The notes beneath the pieces were generated by a model. That model was not told the origin of the DNA. It worked only from the letters and a program-made list of their open reading frames with translations, and ran no database searches. Both the position numbers and the translations under genes were made by a program. Positions 53,361 to 62,112 of a DNA stretch of 64,000 bases are shown here, in pieces. Each line of letters opens with the position of its first letter. The stretch's first letter is position 1. The DNA lies in assembly GCA_024235735.1 (NCBI GenBank), contig JACKLU010000011.1, positions 15,860-79,859 of the forward strand, written 5' to 3'. The stretch comes from Burkholderiales bacterium (lineage in GTDB: Bacteria > Pseudomonadota > Gammaproteobacteria > Burkholderiales > Nitrosomonadaceae).

Positions 53361-55052
53361 CTACACCTGCTTCAATTTCACTTTCAACGCAGTCAGCTTG
53401 CTCACATCAACGGCATATCCTTTTTCCATTACGTTGTGGATGGCGGTTTTGAATTTCTCCAGAAATTTGTTACTGGCCACAGGGTTGTTTTTGATCCAAT
53501 GCACCCACGGATTGTATGGCTTTGTAACAGATGAAACCAGCTTCTGAAAGTCATCGTCTTTGTAAAATCGTTTAAAAACTTCTCGTGGCGTCTTGTTGCC
53601 CTGATATGCGACGATTCGTTCTTTTACATCCGCAGTGTTTCCGTTGATTACGAACTCGTTTATCACTTCACGGGCTGAGTTGGTAAATACATCCCGCGTG
53701 AACCGCATATCGTTCTTCCAGAATTCATGATCGGCGGAAAGGTTATACAGGTGCTCAAAAATCAACTGGTCGGGCGGCAAGCTTCCAGGTAGCAGAACAA
53801 TCGTCTTAAGATTTTTCCCTTCAACATGTTTAGCCTGATCCGCGTCCAAACAAACAATACTCCTTTCAGAAAATTCAGAAATCTTCTTCTGGATCAACTG
53901 CAAATAGTTGGAGCAACCGAGCGTTATCTCCGGCAAGGGAGTCGTGAACTGCTTCACGGGTTGTCGGCTTATCAAGGCAGCGAAGAAATCCGCAGCTTCT
54001 TTATCCTCGAAATAGACGTTGACCTTCGGTAAAGACGCCCTAGAAGCTGCTGCAATGGTCTTCGTGTTAATGTCCGCACTGATTTGTGCCCAAGACCAAT
54101 CCTGTATCACCTGAACATCACCAAAGGTATTGCTCAGATAAACCGTCTTGTATTTTCTTCTGAACTGCTGGCTCTGTTCGAACGCATATTCGATCAAGAC
54201 CGGCGAATGTGATGTCATGACGACCTGAAGATTTAGGTTCTTGCACTCGCGGTCGAGCATTTTCAGCAGATTCACCTGCGCGGTCGGGAACAGCCCTGCA
54301 TCCGCTTCATCTATCAGCAACAGCCCACCCTTGTAGTCGGGATACTCTTCTTTTAACTTCCTGAAAGACATTAGCGCCAAGATGATCTGACCCGCATTGT
54401 CTTCGCCTGCGGAAACAGACTCTTGGTCGTAGTTTTCGCCGTGTGCTACGGCTGAACTGATGGTTCCTTCCGTGCCCGTGACGTGAGAAGAACTACGATT
54501 AAGAAGCTCATTGGTAAGGTTAATGAAATCCTGTTTGTGTTCTTGCAGGTAATCGAAGTCACTGATTTTGTAGTCTCTGTCAGCAATGGGATAAAGGCGC
54601 TTAAGACTGAGGAAGATGACCGGATGCGTAAAGTTCCTGCTCGTATTTCCGGTAGCTGTACTGTTATTTCTGACTACAGGTCTTGACGACTTTCCTCGCT
54701 TCATCAATTCGAGTTTTGCCGTCGCTGCTTGATCGGTATAACCATCTTGTAACTCGATATTGACTGTCATCGAGCCGGGAACATCAAATTTATCGGAGAT
54801 TCTGAAGTGTTCGCTATATTGTGACTTAAAAGCCCCGCCAGTGATTTGTCGGAAAGAAAGATTCTCATCCTTCACATAGTCTTTTTCAAAGCTGAAAATT
54901 TGCGCAGCAATACCAAGAATAGACGATTTGGATGTGCCATTCTTCCCACATACAACCGTGATGTAGTCACCAAATTCGAGTTCCACATTGTTCAGTGCAC
55001 GGAATTTTTCAATTATTAGTTTCTTTAGTTGAGTCTTCGGCATTCCGATCAT
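53361..55052 (-). CDS. OLD-like AAA ATPase with TOPRIM nuclease domain
   Basis: The 563-residue protein joins an ABC-type ATPase to a TOPRIM domain. Walker A is GKNGTSKSS near residue 37; Walker B is GGLLLIDEADAGLFP near 250; TSHSPVLIEYA is the switch region. The TOPRIM part (about 350-420) has YFEDKEAADFF and CLDADQA, with the Glu and DxD acidic residues needed for metal-dependent cutting. Such proteins act in phage defence (OLD, Gabija GajA), cutting DNA when ATP or nucleotide conditions change. It is followed after 2 bases by a Dam-type methylase and preceded by a small unknown gene. ATG codons at 55052 and 55043 are both usable. Confidence 0.86.
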   Translation of the reverse strand: MIGMPKTQLKKLIIEKFRALNNVELEFGDYITVVCGKNGTSKSSILGIAAQIFSFEKDYVKDENLSFRQITGGAFKSQYSEHFRISDKFDVPGSMTVNIELQDGYTDQAATAKLELMKRGKSSRPVVRNNSTATGNTSRNFTHPVIFLSLKRLYPIADRDYKISDFDYLQEHKQDFINLTNELLNRSSSHVTGTEGTISSAVAHGENYDQESVSAGEDNAGQIILALMSFRKLKEEYPDYKGGLLLIDEADAGLFPTAQVNLLKMLDRECKNLNLQVVMTSHSPVLIEYAFEQSQQFRRKYKTVYLSNTFGDVQVIQDWSWAQISADINTKTIAAASRASLPKVNVYFEDKEAADFFAALISRQPVKQFTTPLPEITLGCSNYLQLIQKKISEFSERSIVCLDADQAKHVEGKNLKTIVLLPGSLPPDQLIFEHLYNLSADHEFWKNDMRFTRDVFTNSAREVINEFVINGNTADVKERIVAYQGNKTPREVFKRFYKDDDFQKLVSSVTKPYNPWVHWIKNNPVASNKFLEKFKTAIHNVMEKGYAVDVSKLTALKVKLKQV

Positions 55053-55077
55053 TCTCTTTGGCTATCTCAGTACTCAC

Positions 55078-55416
55078 TTAGCGGTAAACAACGTGCGTTC
55101 CTTGATCTGCTGTTGATGTTGGTTTCCAGCTGATTGTCCAAAGCACAAACCATTCCTCCTGCCATGACAGCTTTTCTTCCATCACCGGCGAAATGACGAC
55201 AGCGCAGCGCACTTCTTTGATATCACGGTCTATTTTCTTGATCTCCCGCTCCAATTCCAGTGTCAGATCATCCACCCAAGCACCCAACTTCTGGATTTCC
55301 TGCTCAAAGTAACCGGAGTTACGCTGGTTGTCGCACAGTGAAGTATCGCCAGGAATCGTGCTTATTGAAAGCAGTAGATGATGCCCATGATTATCCATCA
55401 CTTCAACTGAAATCAA
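55078..55416 (-). CDS. Unknown small protein upstream of the AAA-TOPRIM gene, possibly 5'-truncated
   Basis: This 112-residue frame has no family that I recognise. It carries an acidic, Lys-rich helix (DLTLELEREIKKIDRDIKEV) and ends in TADQGTHVVYR. It lies 25 bases before the AAA-TOPRIM gene, in the same direction, so it should be a member of that operon. The frame continues upstream without an ATG to a stop near 55483, reading WGGQWNPRGRAGWFIVEL, and this portion looks coding. The native start may have been lost there, or the protein may begin with TTG 55416. Confidence 0.55.
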   Translation of the reverse strand: MISVEVMDNHGHHLLLSISTIPGDTSLCDNQRNSGYFEQEIQKLGAWVDDLTLELEREIKKIDRDIKEVRCAVVISPVMEEKLSWQEEWFVLWTISWKPTSTADQGTHVVYR

Positions 55417-55483
55417 CTCTACGATGAACCATCCGGCCCTACCACGAGGATTCCATTGCCCCCCCCAGTCCTTGGTCTGTTAA

Positions 55484-55694
55484 GTAACCCGCAGTGCCAA
55501 CGGATAAGTTGATACGGTGCAAGCGCACATCAACGAAGCAACATAATGGTCACAGCGCCCGAACTTGATGCCCGCAAGGCTATTTGCCCCGACCGAAAGG
55601 TAACGAAGATCGAAACTGAATCTGGCAACCCATCGCGGTTTGTACTTGCATCTCACCGCATGAAAAGGAAAAAACAGATTTTTGTAACCCGCCT
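55484..55694. other. Segment with GTAACCCGC direct repeats at both ends
   Basis: The 9-mer GTAACCCGC occurs at 55484-55492 and again at 55686-55694, as a direct repeat with about 193 bases between. This is the arrangement left by an insertion with 9-bp target duplication, but no terminal inverted repeats were seen. No gene is supported; a - strand frame here has no coding character. Confidence 0.35.
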
Positions 55695-56062
55695 CAATCA
55701 TCGATCGCAGTCGTGAAGGTAATCCTGTTGCCGAACGGGTCTGTTATGGACATATCCCGCGTGCCCCACGGCATTTCCTCGATTCCCGGTCTGGCGTACC
55801 TGTACTGCTTTGAAATCAGTTCATCGCGGAATGCATCCAGTTTATCCGTTGCAACCCGTATCGCGGCACCGGGACAGCAATCGCCATGATGTTCCGACAA
55901 ATGCAGAATACAGCCGCTTCTGGAAACCTGCATATACAAGGGCAGATTGACTTCAAAGCGATGTTCCCAATCGACCTGAAAACCAAGAAAATCCATATAG
56001 AATTCCCGCGCTTTTGTTTCGTCGAATATCCGCAGAACAGGCACTGTCGATATAAATTTCAT
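55694..56062 (-). CDS. Glyoxalase/bleomycin-resistance family protein
   Basis: The 122-residue protein has the VOC fold of glyoxalases and small antibiotic-binding proteins: VPVLRIFDETKAREFYMDFLGF at the start, LHLSEHHGDCCPGAAI in the middle, and DMSITDPFGNRITF at the end. Such proteins bind a metal or a drug. The metal residues typical of glyoxalase I are only partly visible, so it may be a binding protein. It stands 66 bases downstream of chrA on the same strand. Confidence 0.83.
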   Translation of the reverse strand: MKFISTVPVLRIFDETKAREFYMDFLGFQVDWEHRFEVNLPLYMQVSRSGCILHLSEHHGDCCPGAAIRVATDKLDAFRDELISKQYRYARPGIEEMPWGTRDMSITDPFGNRITFTTAIDD

Positions 56063-56128
56063 ATGTTTTTGTATATATCAGGTTAATTCAAAAATCCATG
56101 TGAATGATCGTATGAATTCAGACGCTGG

Positions 56129-57463
56129 TCATATCATCCAGAATTCAACAACTCCCAATATCGCGCCAGCCAATATCACGGTCATGATATCAAGCCTGTA
56201 TTTCCACAGCGCGATAAAAGCCGCCACGGCAAGCAAAAGAGGGTACAGCTGCAAATTATCCAGAATCGCGGTTGCGGCAGTGCCATGCGGCCAGAAGGTA
56301 TGCCAGGCGAAAAATACGGCGAGATTCAGTATCACGCCGACTATCGCCGCGGTTACACCTGTCAGCGGTGCGGTAAAATGCGGTTCGTCGCGCGTTGCTT
56401 CCACCAGCGGGCCACCGGCCAGTATGAACAGAAATGAAGGCAGGAAAGTAAAAAAAGTGGCGACGCCGGCGCCGGCGATGCCCGCCCAGATCGTGTTATC
56501 GAACACGGCCCTGGCCGTTCCGCCCAGATAACCAATCCAGGTGACGATCATGATCAAAGGCCCCGGCGTGGCTTCGCCCAAAGCCAATCCATCCATCATT
56601 TGCGCGGCGGTCAGCCAGGCGTATTGTTCAACGCCGCCCTGATAAACATACGGCAGAACAGCATAAGCGCCGCCAATGGTCAGGAAGGCGGCCTTGGTGA
56701 AAAAATAGCCCATTTCAAACAGTTCGGATTGACCGCTGATGCCATACATGACCGCCAGCCAAAGCGCAATAAAAGCGCCAAGCGTCAAACCGAATTTACG
56801 CCCTGTAAACCGGGCATGCGCGGGAACCGGCGTATCGTCGTCGATGAGCGCCGCGCCAGACCGGTGCCGGGCGGCATCGTGCCGACCGCCCGCCTTGAAT
56901 TTTTCCGGCAGCACTTTTCCGCCTATAGCGCCCAAAATCGCCGCTGCCAGCACAATCCAGGGAAAACCGATCTTGAAAAAGAAGATGGCGATAAAAGCAC
57001 ATGCCGCCATGCCCCACAGCAATGCATTTCTCAGCACACGGACACCGATGCGCCAGGCGGCGAAAAAAACGATGGCCACCACGACTGGCTTGATGCCATC
57101 GAAAACCGCCTTGATCAGCGGCATATCGCCATACGCCAGATAGAGGCCCGCCAGAAGCGAGAGCAGCAAAAATGCCGGCAGAAAAAACAGCACACCGGCC
57201 ACAATTCCACCGCGAACGCCGTGCATCAGCCAGGCGATATAGATTGCCAGTTGCGTCGCTTCGGGGCCGGGCAGCAACATGCAGTAATTCACGGCATGCA
57301 GAAAACGCCGCTCGGAAATCCAGCGGCGCTTTTCCACCAGCTCCTGATGCATGATCGAAATCTGCCCCGCCGGGCCGCCAAAGCTGATCAGGCCAAGTTT
57401 GAACCAGTACCGGCAGGCTTCTTTCATGGAAACGCGCCCGGCAGGAAAGTCATGATCCGCCAT
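56129..57463 (-). CDS. chrA: Chromate efflux transporter
   Basis: ChrA expels chromate from the cell. The 444-residue membrane protein has two homologous CHR halves: FGGPAGQISIMHQELVEKRRW in the first, ALGEATPGPLIMIVTWIGYL in the second. Each half contains several helices, which is the long-chain type. The middle (about residues 190-215) is a polar linker rich in Arg and His. The start is ATG 57463. It appears to be expressed with the glyoxalase-like gene downstream. Confidence 0.93.
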   Translation of the reverse strand: MADHDFPAGRVSMKEACRYWFKLGLISFGGPAGQISIMHQELVEKRRWISERRFLHAVNYCMLLPGPEATQLAIYIAWLMHGVRGGIVAGVLFFLPAFLLLSLLAGLYLAYGDMPLIKAVFDGIKPVVVAIVFFAAWRIGVRVLRNALLWGMAACAFIAIFFFKIGFPWIVLAAAILGAIGGKVLPEKFKAGGRHDAARHRSGAALIDDDTPVPAHARFTGRKFGLTLGAFIALWLAVMYGISGQSELFEMGYFFTKAAFLTIGGAYAVLPYVYQGGVEQYAWLTAAQMMDGLALGEATPGPLIMIVTWIGYLGGTARAVFDNTIWAGIAGAGVATFFTFLPSFLFILAGGPLVEATRDEPHFTAPLTGVTAAIVGVILNLAVFFAWHTFWPHGTAATAILDNLQLYPLLLAVAAFIALWKYRLDIMTVILAGAILGVVEFWMI

Positions 57464-57717
57464 GAGGTAATCCGATGTTAGTCATTCAATGTATTCCATA
57501 CTGTGCTCCATGCCCGGCCGGAAAATGCGCCGCAAGCAACTCTATCCCCCGTTTTTTCTCGCGCATAGTAGCAGATAACCTGAGCAGCCACTGCGCCGCG
57601 CAAACATGCAACAGACAAATAGCTGGAAATGGCTGGATCAGAATCGTTTACAATAACAGGTCATGATGCGATTATAACCAGAAGTATCAGCAATAGAATT
57701 CGTGATTATTTCTTGAG

Positions 57718-57868
57718 GGCGTCTCTAAAAATTCAAAATTTTAAGCAGAAAATGAGCAAAACGCGGCGCGAGCAAAAAATGTTGACGCAGCATAGTTTTG
57801 ATATGTAAGGAGACATTTTTTGTGAATAACAAAGTGTTGTAACGAAGTTTGGATTTTTAGAGATGTCC
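57718..57868. repeat. MITE family 2, full-length copy
   Basis: A 151-base element with ends GGCGTCTCTAAAAATTCAAA and TTTGGATTTTTAGAGATGTCC (inverted, few mismatches) and inner arms AAAAAATGT and ACATTTTTT. Related pieces occur at 41066-41160 (core only), 63650-63725 (left end) and perhaps 47902-47922 (end). It lies in the 434-base gap between chrA and yjbQ and ends 29 bases before the yjbQ start. Confidence 0.85.
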
Positions 57869-57897
57869 TTGAACGTCAAATGAACAGGTAAGTCATC

Positions 57898-58335
57898 TTG
57901 AAAATTTTTCCTTCATCGATCCAGCTTCAGACCGGTCAGGGTATTTCGCTGCACGACCTGATGCCGGATCTGAAAAAAACGATTGCCCGCTCCGGCATAC
58001 GCAACGGCTTTGTCACCATCACTTCGCAGCACACCACCACCGCGATTGCCATTAACGAACACGAGGCGCGTCTGATAGAAGATATCAAAGCTTTCCTGAC
58101 ACGCCTGATTCCACCGCGCGACCGTTATCTGCATAACGATATTACGTTGCGCGACTGCCCGCCGGATGAGCCCGAAAACGCGCATTCACATCTGGCAGCC
58201 ATGCTGCTGGGCAGCTCCGAAGTCGTTACGCTGGCCGATGGCGAAATGGTGCTGGGGCAATACCAATCGGTGATGCTGTACGAGCTCGACGGCCCACGCA
58301 CGCGCCGGGTCAGTGTGCAGGTTTACGGAGAATAA
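57898..58335 (+). CDS. YjbQ/UPF0047 family protein
   Basis: This 145-residue protein belongs to the YjbQ family, small cytoplasmic proteins with a conserved QHTTTAIAINEHE motif holding a histidine likely to bind a metal. A weak thiamine-phosphate synthase activity has been linked to relatives, but no firm function is known. The start is TTG 57898. It is followed 47 bases on by the aldolase gene in the same direction. Confidence 0.85.
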   Translation: MKIFPSSIQLQTGQGISLHDLMPDLKKTIARSGIRNGFVTITSQHTTTAIAINEHEARLIEDIKAFLTRLIPPRDRYLHNDITLRDCPPDEPENAHSHLAAMLLGSSEVVTLADGEMVLGQYQSVMLYELDGPRTRRVSVQVYGE

Positions 58336-58382
58336 CGTCATGCCGCGCTGGATCGGCATGATGCGCATCCGGCGCATTGACT

Positions 58383-59057
58383 ATGTTTGAGCTTTACCTC
58401 GATACCGCCGATATCGGCCAGATCAGCCGTTTAAGCGCCTGCCTGCCGGTGCGCGGCATCACCACCAATCCGTCGATTCTGGCCAGAGCGAATACAGGCC
58501 TGGCTGCATTACTGCCCGGCGTTGCCGAGGTGCTGGGAGAAAAAGTGCGGTTCCATGTGCAGGTCGTCAGCGAAAACGCCGATGCAATGCTCGCTGAAGC
58601 GATCAGCCTGCGCAAACTGCCCTATGACATCGTCGTCAAAGTTCCGGCTACCGAAGCAGGATTTACCGCAATCCGGAAAATGAAAGCGCAGCACATCCCG
58701 GTGCTGGCGACAGCGATTTACAGCGTCCAGCAGGGTTTTCTGGCCGCGCTATGCGGCGCTGACTATCTTGCACCCTACGTCAACCGCATCGATGCCACCG
58801 GTGCAGACGGCATTGGCGTTGTCGCCGATCTGCAGGCATTGATCGACCGGCACCAGTTCCCAGCTCAATTATTGCCCGCCAGCTTTAAAAATACCCAACA
58901 GGTGCTTGGCGTACTGCGTGCCGGCGTATCCGCCCTAACGCTTCCGGCGGAAATCGCCGAAGAAATGCTCACACACCCGGCCGTGCAGCCCGCAGTGGAT
59001 CGTTTCACCCGGGATTGGCGCACGGTTTTTGGTCAAACATTGCCCTGCGACAGCTGA
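58383..59057 (+). CDS. fsa: Fructose-6-phosphate aldolase-type transaldolase
   Basis: The 224-residue protein belongs to the small transaldolase/FSA family, which splits fructose 6-phosphate or transfers dihydroxyacetone units. It shows LYLDTADIGQISRL and ITTNPSILARA at the start, the Schiff-base lysine Lys86 in DIVVKVPAT, and LAPYVNRIDA. I use ATG 58383 because it begins the fold directly; a TTG at 58377 adds two residues. FSA and true transaldolase cannot be told apart on sequence features alone, but its length favours FSA. Confidence 0.9.
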   Translation: MFELYLDTADIGQISRLSACLPVRGITTNPSILARANTGLAALLPGVAEVLGEKVRFHVQVVSENADAMLAEAISLRKLPYDIVVKVPATEAGFTAIRKMKAQHIPVLATAIYSVQQGFLAALCGADYLAPYVNRIDATGADGIGVVADLQALIDRHQFPAQLLPASFKNTQQVLGVLRAGVSALTLPAEIAEEMLTHPAVQPAVDRFTRDWRTVFGQTLPCDS

Positions 59058-59068
59058 AGATAAATTTG

Positions 59069-59092
59069 ATTATCCTTTTGGAATAATTTTTT
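59069..59092 (+). terminator. Possible terminator after the aldolase gene
   Basis: ATTAT-CC and GG-A-ATAAT form a short, imperfect stem around TTTT, followed by a run of six T, 12 bases after the stop codon. The stem is weak, so the call is tentative. Confidence 0.4.
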
Positions 59093-59193
59093 GCGCACGG
59101 TAAAATACCACGCGTACTGGCTGCAGGGTTTCTCTGAAAACGATTATTTTCAGCGCTGTTGCAGCTGATCATATCAACAGCCTATTTTCGATT

Positions 59194-61245
59194 ATGCTTG
59201 AAATCATTGCTTATTTTGCACGCTGGTCACAGGTCACAGCGAATCTCATCCTGTTTGGCAGCAGTTTCTTTCTGGTTATCGCCGGATCGCGGAAAGTATT
59301 ATCCGAAGCGCCGTGGATACCCCGCGTGGAAAAAATGTTTCCATGGCTCGCGCTTCTGGTGCTGCTGGGTTTGACCGGTCTGCTGGCAACGACGACAGGC
59401 AGCGCCACGGGCGATGAAACCAACGCCTGGACGCCGAAAGCCTGGTTGCAATTCATTCATAACACCCAGGTCGGCGTGATCGCATTCATCCGTATCCTGT
59501 TGGCCGTGTTGCTGTTTGCGGTTGTCATTTATACGCTGCTCAAGCCGCGCTCACGCCGCCGCTATGCGTTTCTGACTTTCACCGCGGCTTTACCGCTCAT
59601 CGCCGGGGCTTTTATGAGTCACTCAAGCGCGGATGAAATGTCGTTTGCAGCCATTGCGCCCTTTGTGCTGCATTTACTCTTCGCAGGCATGTGGTTCGGC
59701 GCGTTACCGGTATTTCTGCTGATTCTCCTGACCAATCACCGCGAGACCGACAAAGACCAGCGCCTCGCCAACATATCAAACCTTGAGACTTTCTCAACCA
59801 TCGCGCTGCCGGTCATGCTGCTGCTCATGCTGACCGGACTGATCGTAACCGACCGCATGATCGGCAGTTATTATCACACCCTGGTCGCGAGTCCTTATGG
59901 CTGGTTGTTGAATTTCAAAATAGCTTTACTCGCGGTTATTCTGGTCATTGCTTACAAGGCGCGCAACAAATGGCTGCCGCTGCTGGCGCAAAGTACTGAA
60001 AGCACCGATCCCGGTCGCTCCGGTGATAACCGCATCACCGAAAGCAGCCTGCATTTCAGAAAATGGGTGCGCATTGAATTTTTACTTGCGTTGCTGCTGA
60101 TCCTGTTTGCCACCATCCTGGCCAACACGCTGCCGGGCAAACACGCGATTATCGACGACTGGCCATTTCCATTTCGCTTCTCGCTTGACGCCAACCGGGA
60201 AGAAACCGGTGTCGAGGAAATGTTCTGGCTGGGCATGGCGCTGTTTGCGGTTGCAATTTTCATGATCTGGATCAGCCTGAAGTATGAATGGCAGTGGAAA
60301 AAAGCCGTTCTGGCGTCAAGCATACTGATCATCGCCGCCATGGCTGTCGCTTTGCCGCCGATCACCATCGAAGCCTATCCCGAAACCTACATGAAACCCG
60401 AGGTTCCGCTGGACGCCCTTTCAATCTCGCGCGGCGCACAACTGTTTGCCGGGCACTGCGCCGATTGTCACGGCCCACAGGGCAAAGGCAACGGCAGACT
60501 GGCCGACACTTTGTCCACACCGCCGACCGACCTGCTGACCGAACCGCATACCGCCAGACATACTGTAGGAAACTTTTATCACCAGATCATTTACGGCGTT
60601 CCCGACACCAACATGCCCGGTTTCAGGGACAAACTGACCGATGAAGACGTCTGGGATGTTGTCAACTTTCTGCATACGCTATCACGCGGCTTTGACGCGC
60701 GCCTGCTCGGCTCCATGATACTTCCGGAGATGCCGGCAGTCGGCGCGCCCGTATTCTACTACTCCGCCAATGACGGTTCGAGCGGTGATCTGAAAGACTT
60801 CCGCTATCAGCAGAATGTCGTTCTGATACTGTTCAGCTGGCCGCAATCCCAGCCGCGTTTGCAGCAATTACGGCATGTGTACGAGCGCGTGAACAACGAG
60901 TACAACACCGCTTTTCTGGCTGTTCCGATGCAGCAGCTCAGTGAACAGGAATTGCAAACCATCAGCGAACTCGTACCGTTTCCTGTCGTCACTGACGGCT
61001 GGCTGGAAATCAGCGACACCTACCGGCTTTACCGCCGCGTCAGAACAGTGCCGGACTTGAACGGCGCGGGCCTCAAGCCCGAACACATTGAATTTATTAT
61101 TGACCGCTTCGGCTACCTGCGCGCCCGCTGGAATTCACAGTTTGAAGGCTTCGGCTACCAGAATATCAATGCGCTGACACAACAGCTTGGCTTGTTGAAT
61201 GCTGAAGGTGAAATCATGCCGCCACCGGGAGAACATGCGCATTGA
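59194..61245 (+). CDS. CopD-cytochrome c-redoxin-like fusion protein
   Basis: This 683-residue membrane protein joins three parts. Residues 1-390 hold about eight to ten hydrophobic helices with the CopD family pattern (HSSADEMSFAAIAPFVLHLLFAGMWFG has the family His). Residues 400-500 carry a cytochrome c domain with CADCH at 422-426 and the methionine region NMPGF. Residues 520-680 resemble a thioredoxin-fold domain without the CxxC pair (VVLILFSWPQSQPRL). In copper-rich ammonia oxidisers, CopD-like genes are linked with copper import to the periplasmic or membrane enzymes. The combined protein may pass copper and electrons together; this is inference. Confidence 0.84.
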   Translation: MLEIIAYFARWSQVTANLILFGSSFFLVIAGSRKVLSEAPWIPRVEKMFPWLALLVLLGLTGLLATTTGSATGDETNAWTPKAWLQFIHNTQVGVIAFIRILLAVLLFAVVIYTLLKPRSRRRYAFLTFTAALPLIAGAFMSHSSADEMSFAAIAPFVLHLLFAGMWFGALPVFLLILLTNHRETDKDQRLANISNLETFSTIALPVMLLLMLTGLIVTDRMIGSYYHTLVASPYGWLLNFKIALLAVILVIAYKARNKWLPLLAQSTESTDPGRSGDNRITESSLHFRKWVRIEFLLALLLILFATILANTLPGKHAIIDDWPFPFRFSLDANREETGVEEMFWLGMALFAVAIFMIWISLKYEWQWKKAVLASSILIIAAMAVALPPITIEAYPETYMKPEVPLDALSISRGAQLFAGHCADCHGPQGKGNGRLADTLSTPPTDLLTEPHTARHTVGNFYHQIIYGVPDTNMPGFRDKLTDEDVWDVVNFLHTLSRGFDARLLGSMILPEMPAVGAPVFYYSANDGSSGDLKDFRYQQNVVLILFSWPQSQPRLQQLRHVYERVNNEYNTAFLAVPMQQLSEQELQTISELVPFPVVTDGWLEISDTYRLYRRVRTVPDLNGAGLKPEHIEFIIDRFGYLRARWNSQFEGFGYQNINALTQQLGLLNAEGEIMPPPGEHAH

Positions 61246-61275
61246 TCGCGTTACGACGGAAACGCGCGTCGTTTT

Positions 61276-61818
61276 TCAGCGGCTTGCCAACGCCTGCTCG
61301 ACTGCATCCACAATAACCGGGGCAAGCGGTGTGGTAGCCGGACTGAATTGCGTTATCATCTTGCCATCGCGTCCGATCAGATATTTATGGAAATTCCAGG
61401 TTGGATAGGTGCCTGATAATTCGGCCAATCGGACATAAAAAGGATGCGCCTGCGCATCCTTCACAGTGATTTTCTCGAACATCGGAAATTGCACGCCGTA
61501 ATTCAGGCTGCAGAAGTTCTGTATTTCAGTTTCGCTACCCGGTTCCTGCCCCATGAAGTCATTGGACGGAAAACCCAGCACGACCAGCCCCTGCCCTGCA
61601 TATTTCTGGTATAACGCTTCCAGTCCTTTATATTGCGGCGTATATCCGCATTTACTCGCGGTATTGACGACCAGCAGCACTTTGCCTGAATAGGCCTCGC
61701 ATAAATTCACCGTGTCCGCCTGCGCCAGACTGCGGAAATTCTGATCAAGCAACGTGCTGTTGCAGCCCCACGCGGAAAAACTTAACAATGTGATTATCAC
61801 CATCAATAGACTACGCAT
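61276..61818 (-). CDS. Exported glutathione peroxidase-like protein
   Basis: The 180-residue protein is a cysteine-type glutathione/thioredoxin-dependent peroxidase: NTASKCGYT has the peroxidatic Cys, GQEPGSETEI the Gln and TWNFHKYLI the Trp. In the GFPSNDF stretch the cysteine common elsewhere is serine, and Gln is Asp. A hydrophobic leader (MRSLLMVIITLLSFSAWGC) suggests export, perhaps as a lipoprotein, although the residues before Cys are not an ideal lipobox. ATG 61818 has AAGGAG eight bases ahead. The frame continues upstream into a MITE, which is not part of the gene. Confidence 0.9.
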   Translation of the reverse strand: MRSLLMVIITLLSFSAWGCNSTLLDQNFRSLAQADTVNLCEAYSGKVLLVVNTASKCGYTPQYKGLEALYQKYAGQGLVVLGFPSNDFMGQEPGSETEIQNFCSLNYGVQFPMFEKITVKDAQAHPFYVRLAELSGTYPTWNFHKYLIGRDGKMITQFSPATTPLAPVIVDAVEQALASR

Positions 61819-61914
61819 GATTTCAGCTCCTTGGCTATCCGGTTGATTACAGAGGAAAATCCCATCCGCCACACTTAATAATTGGGCAAATATAAATAAA
61901 CAACAATATTTTAT

Positions 61915-62054
61915 GAGACCTTTGCACGGTGTCATGAGCGGGGCGAGAATAAGGCAAAAATTTGCGAAAAAGCGGAGTTTACACGGGGTAAATGAGCATT
62001 TTCGCAAATTTTTAACGCGATTATCGTGCCGCGTAGTAACCGTGCAAAGGTCTC
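61915..62054 (-). repeat. MITE family 1, full-length copy upstream of the peroxidase gene
   Basis: A 140-base element with GAGACCTTTGCACGG and CCGTGCAAAGGTCTC ends, flanked by TTTAT on both sides, as a 5-bp target duplication would be. It is about 90% identical, in reverse orientation, to 21344-21484. It lies 97 bases upstream of the peroxidase start and lies the same way round relative to that gene as the other copy does to cusC. Confidence 0.85.
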
Positions 62055-62112
62055 TTTATAATATCCCGTTCTTCAGTTTCATCACCTGCTATAAGTGAAA
62101 AAAATTAATAAC

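Noticed and set aside
55480..55701. A 73-codon - strand frame between the small defence gene and the glyoxalase gene
   Set aside because: No family similarity was recognised and it lacks a ribosome-binding site; a short resemblance (FDLRYL) to the frame at 27478-27867 is likely chance.
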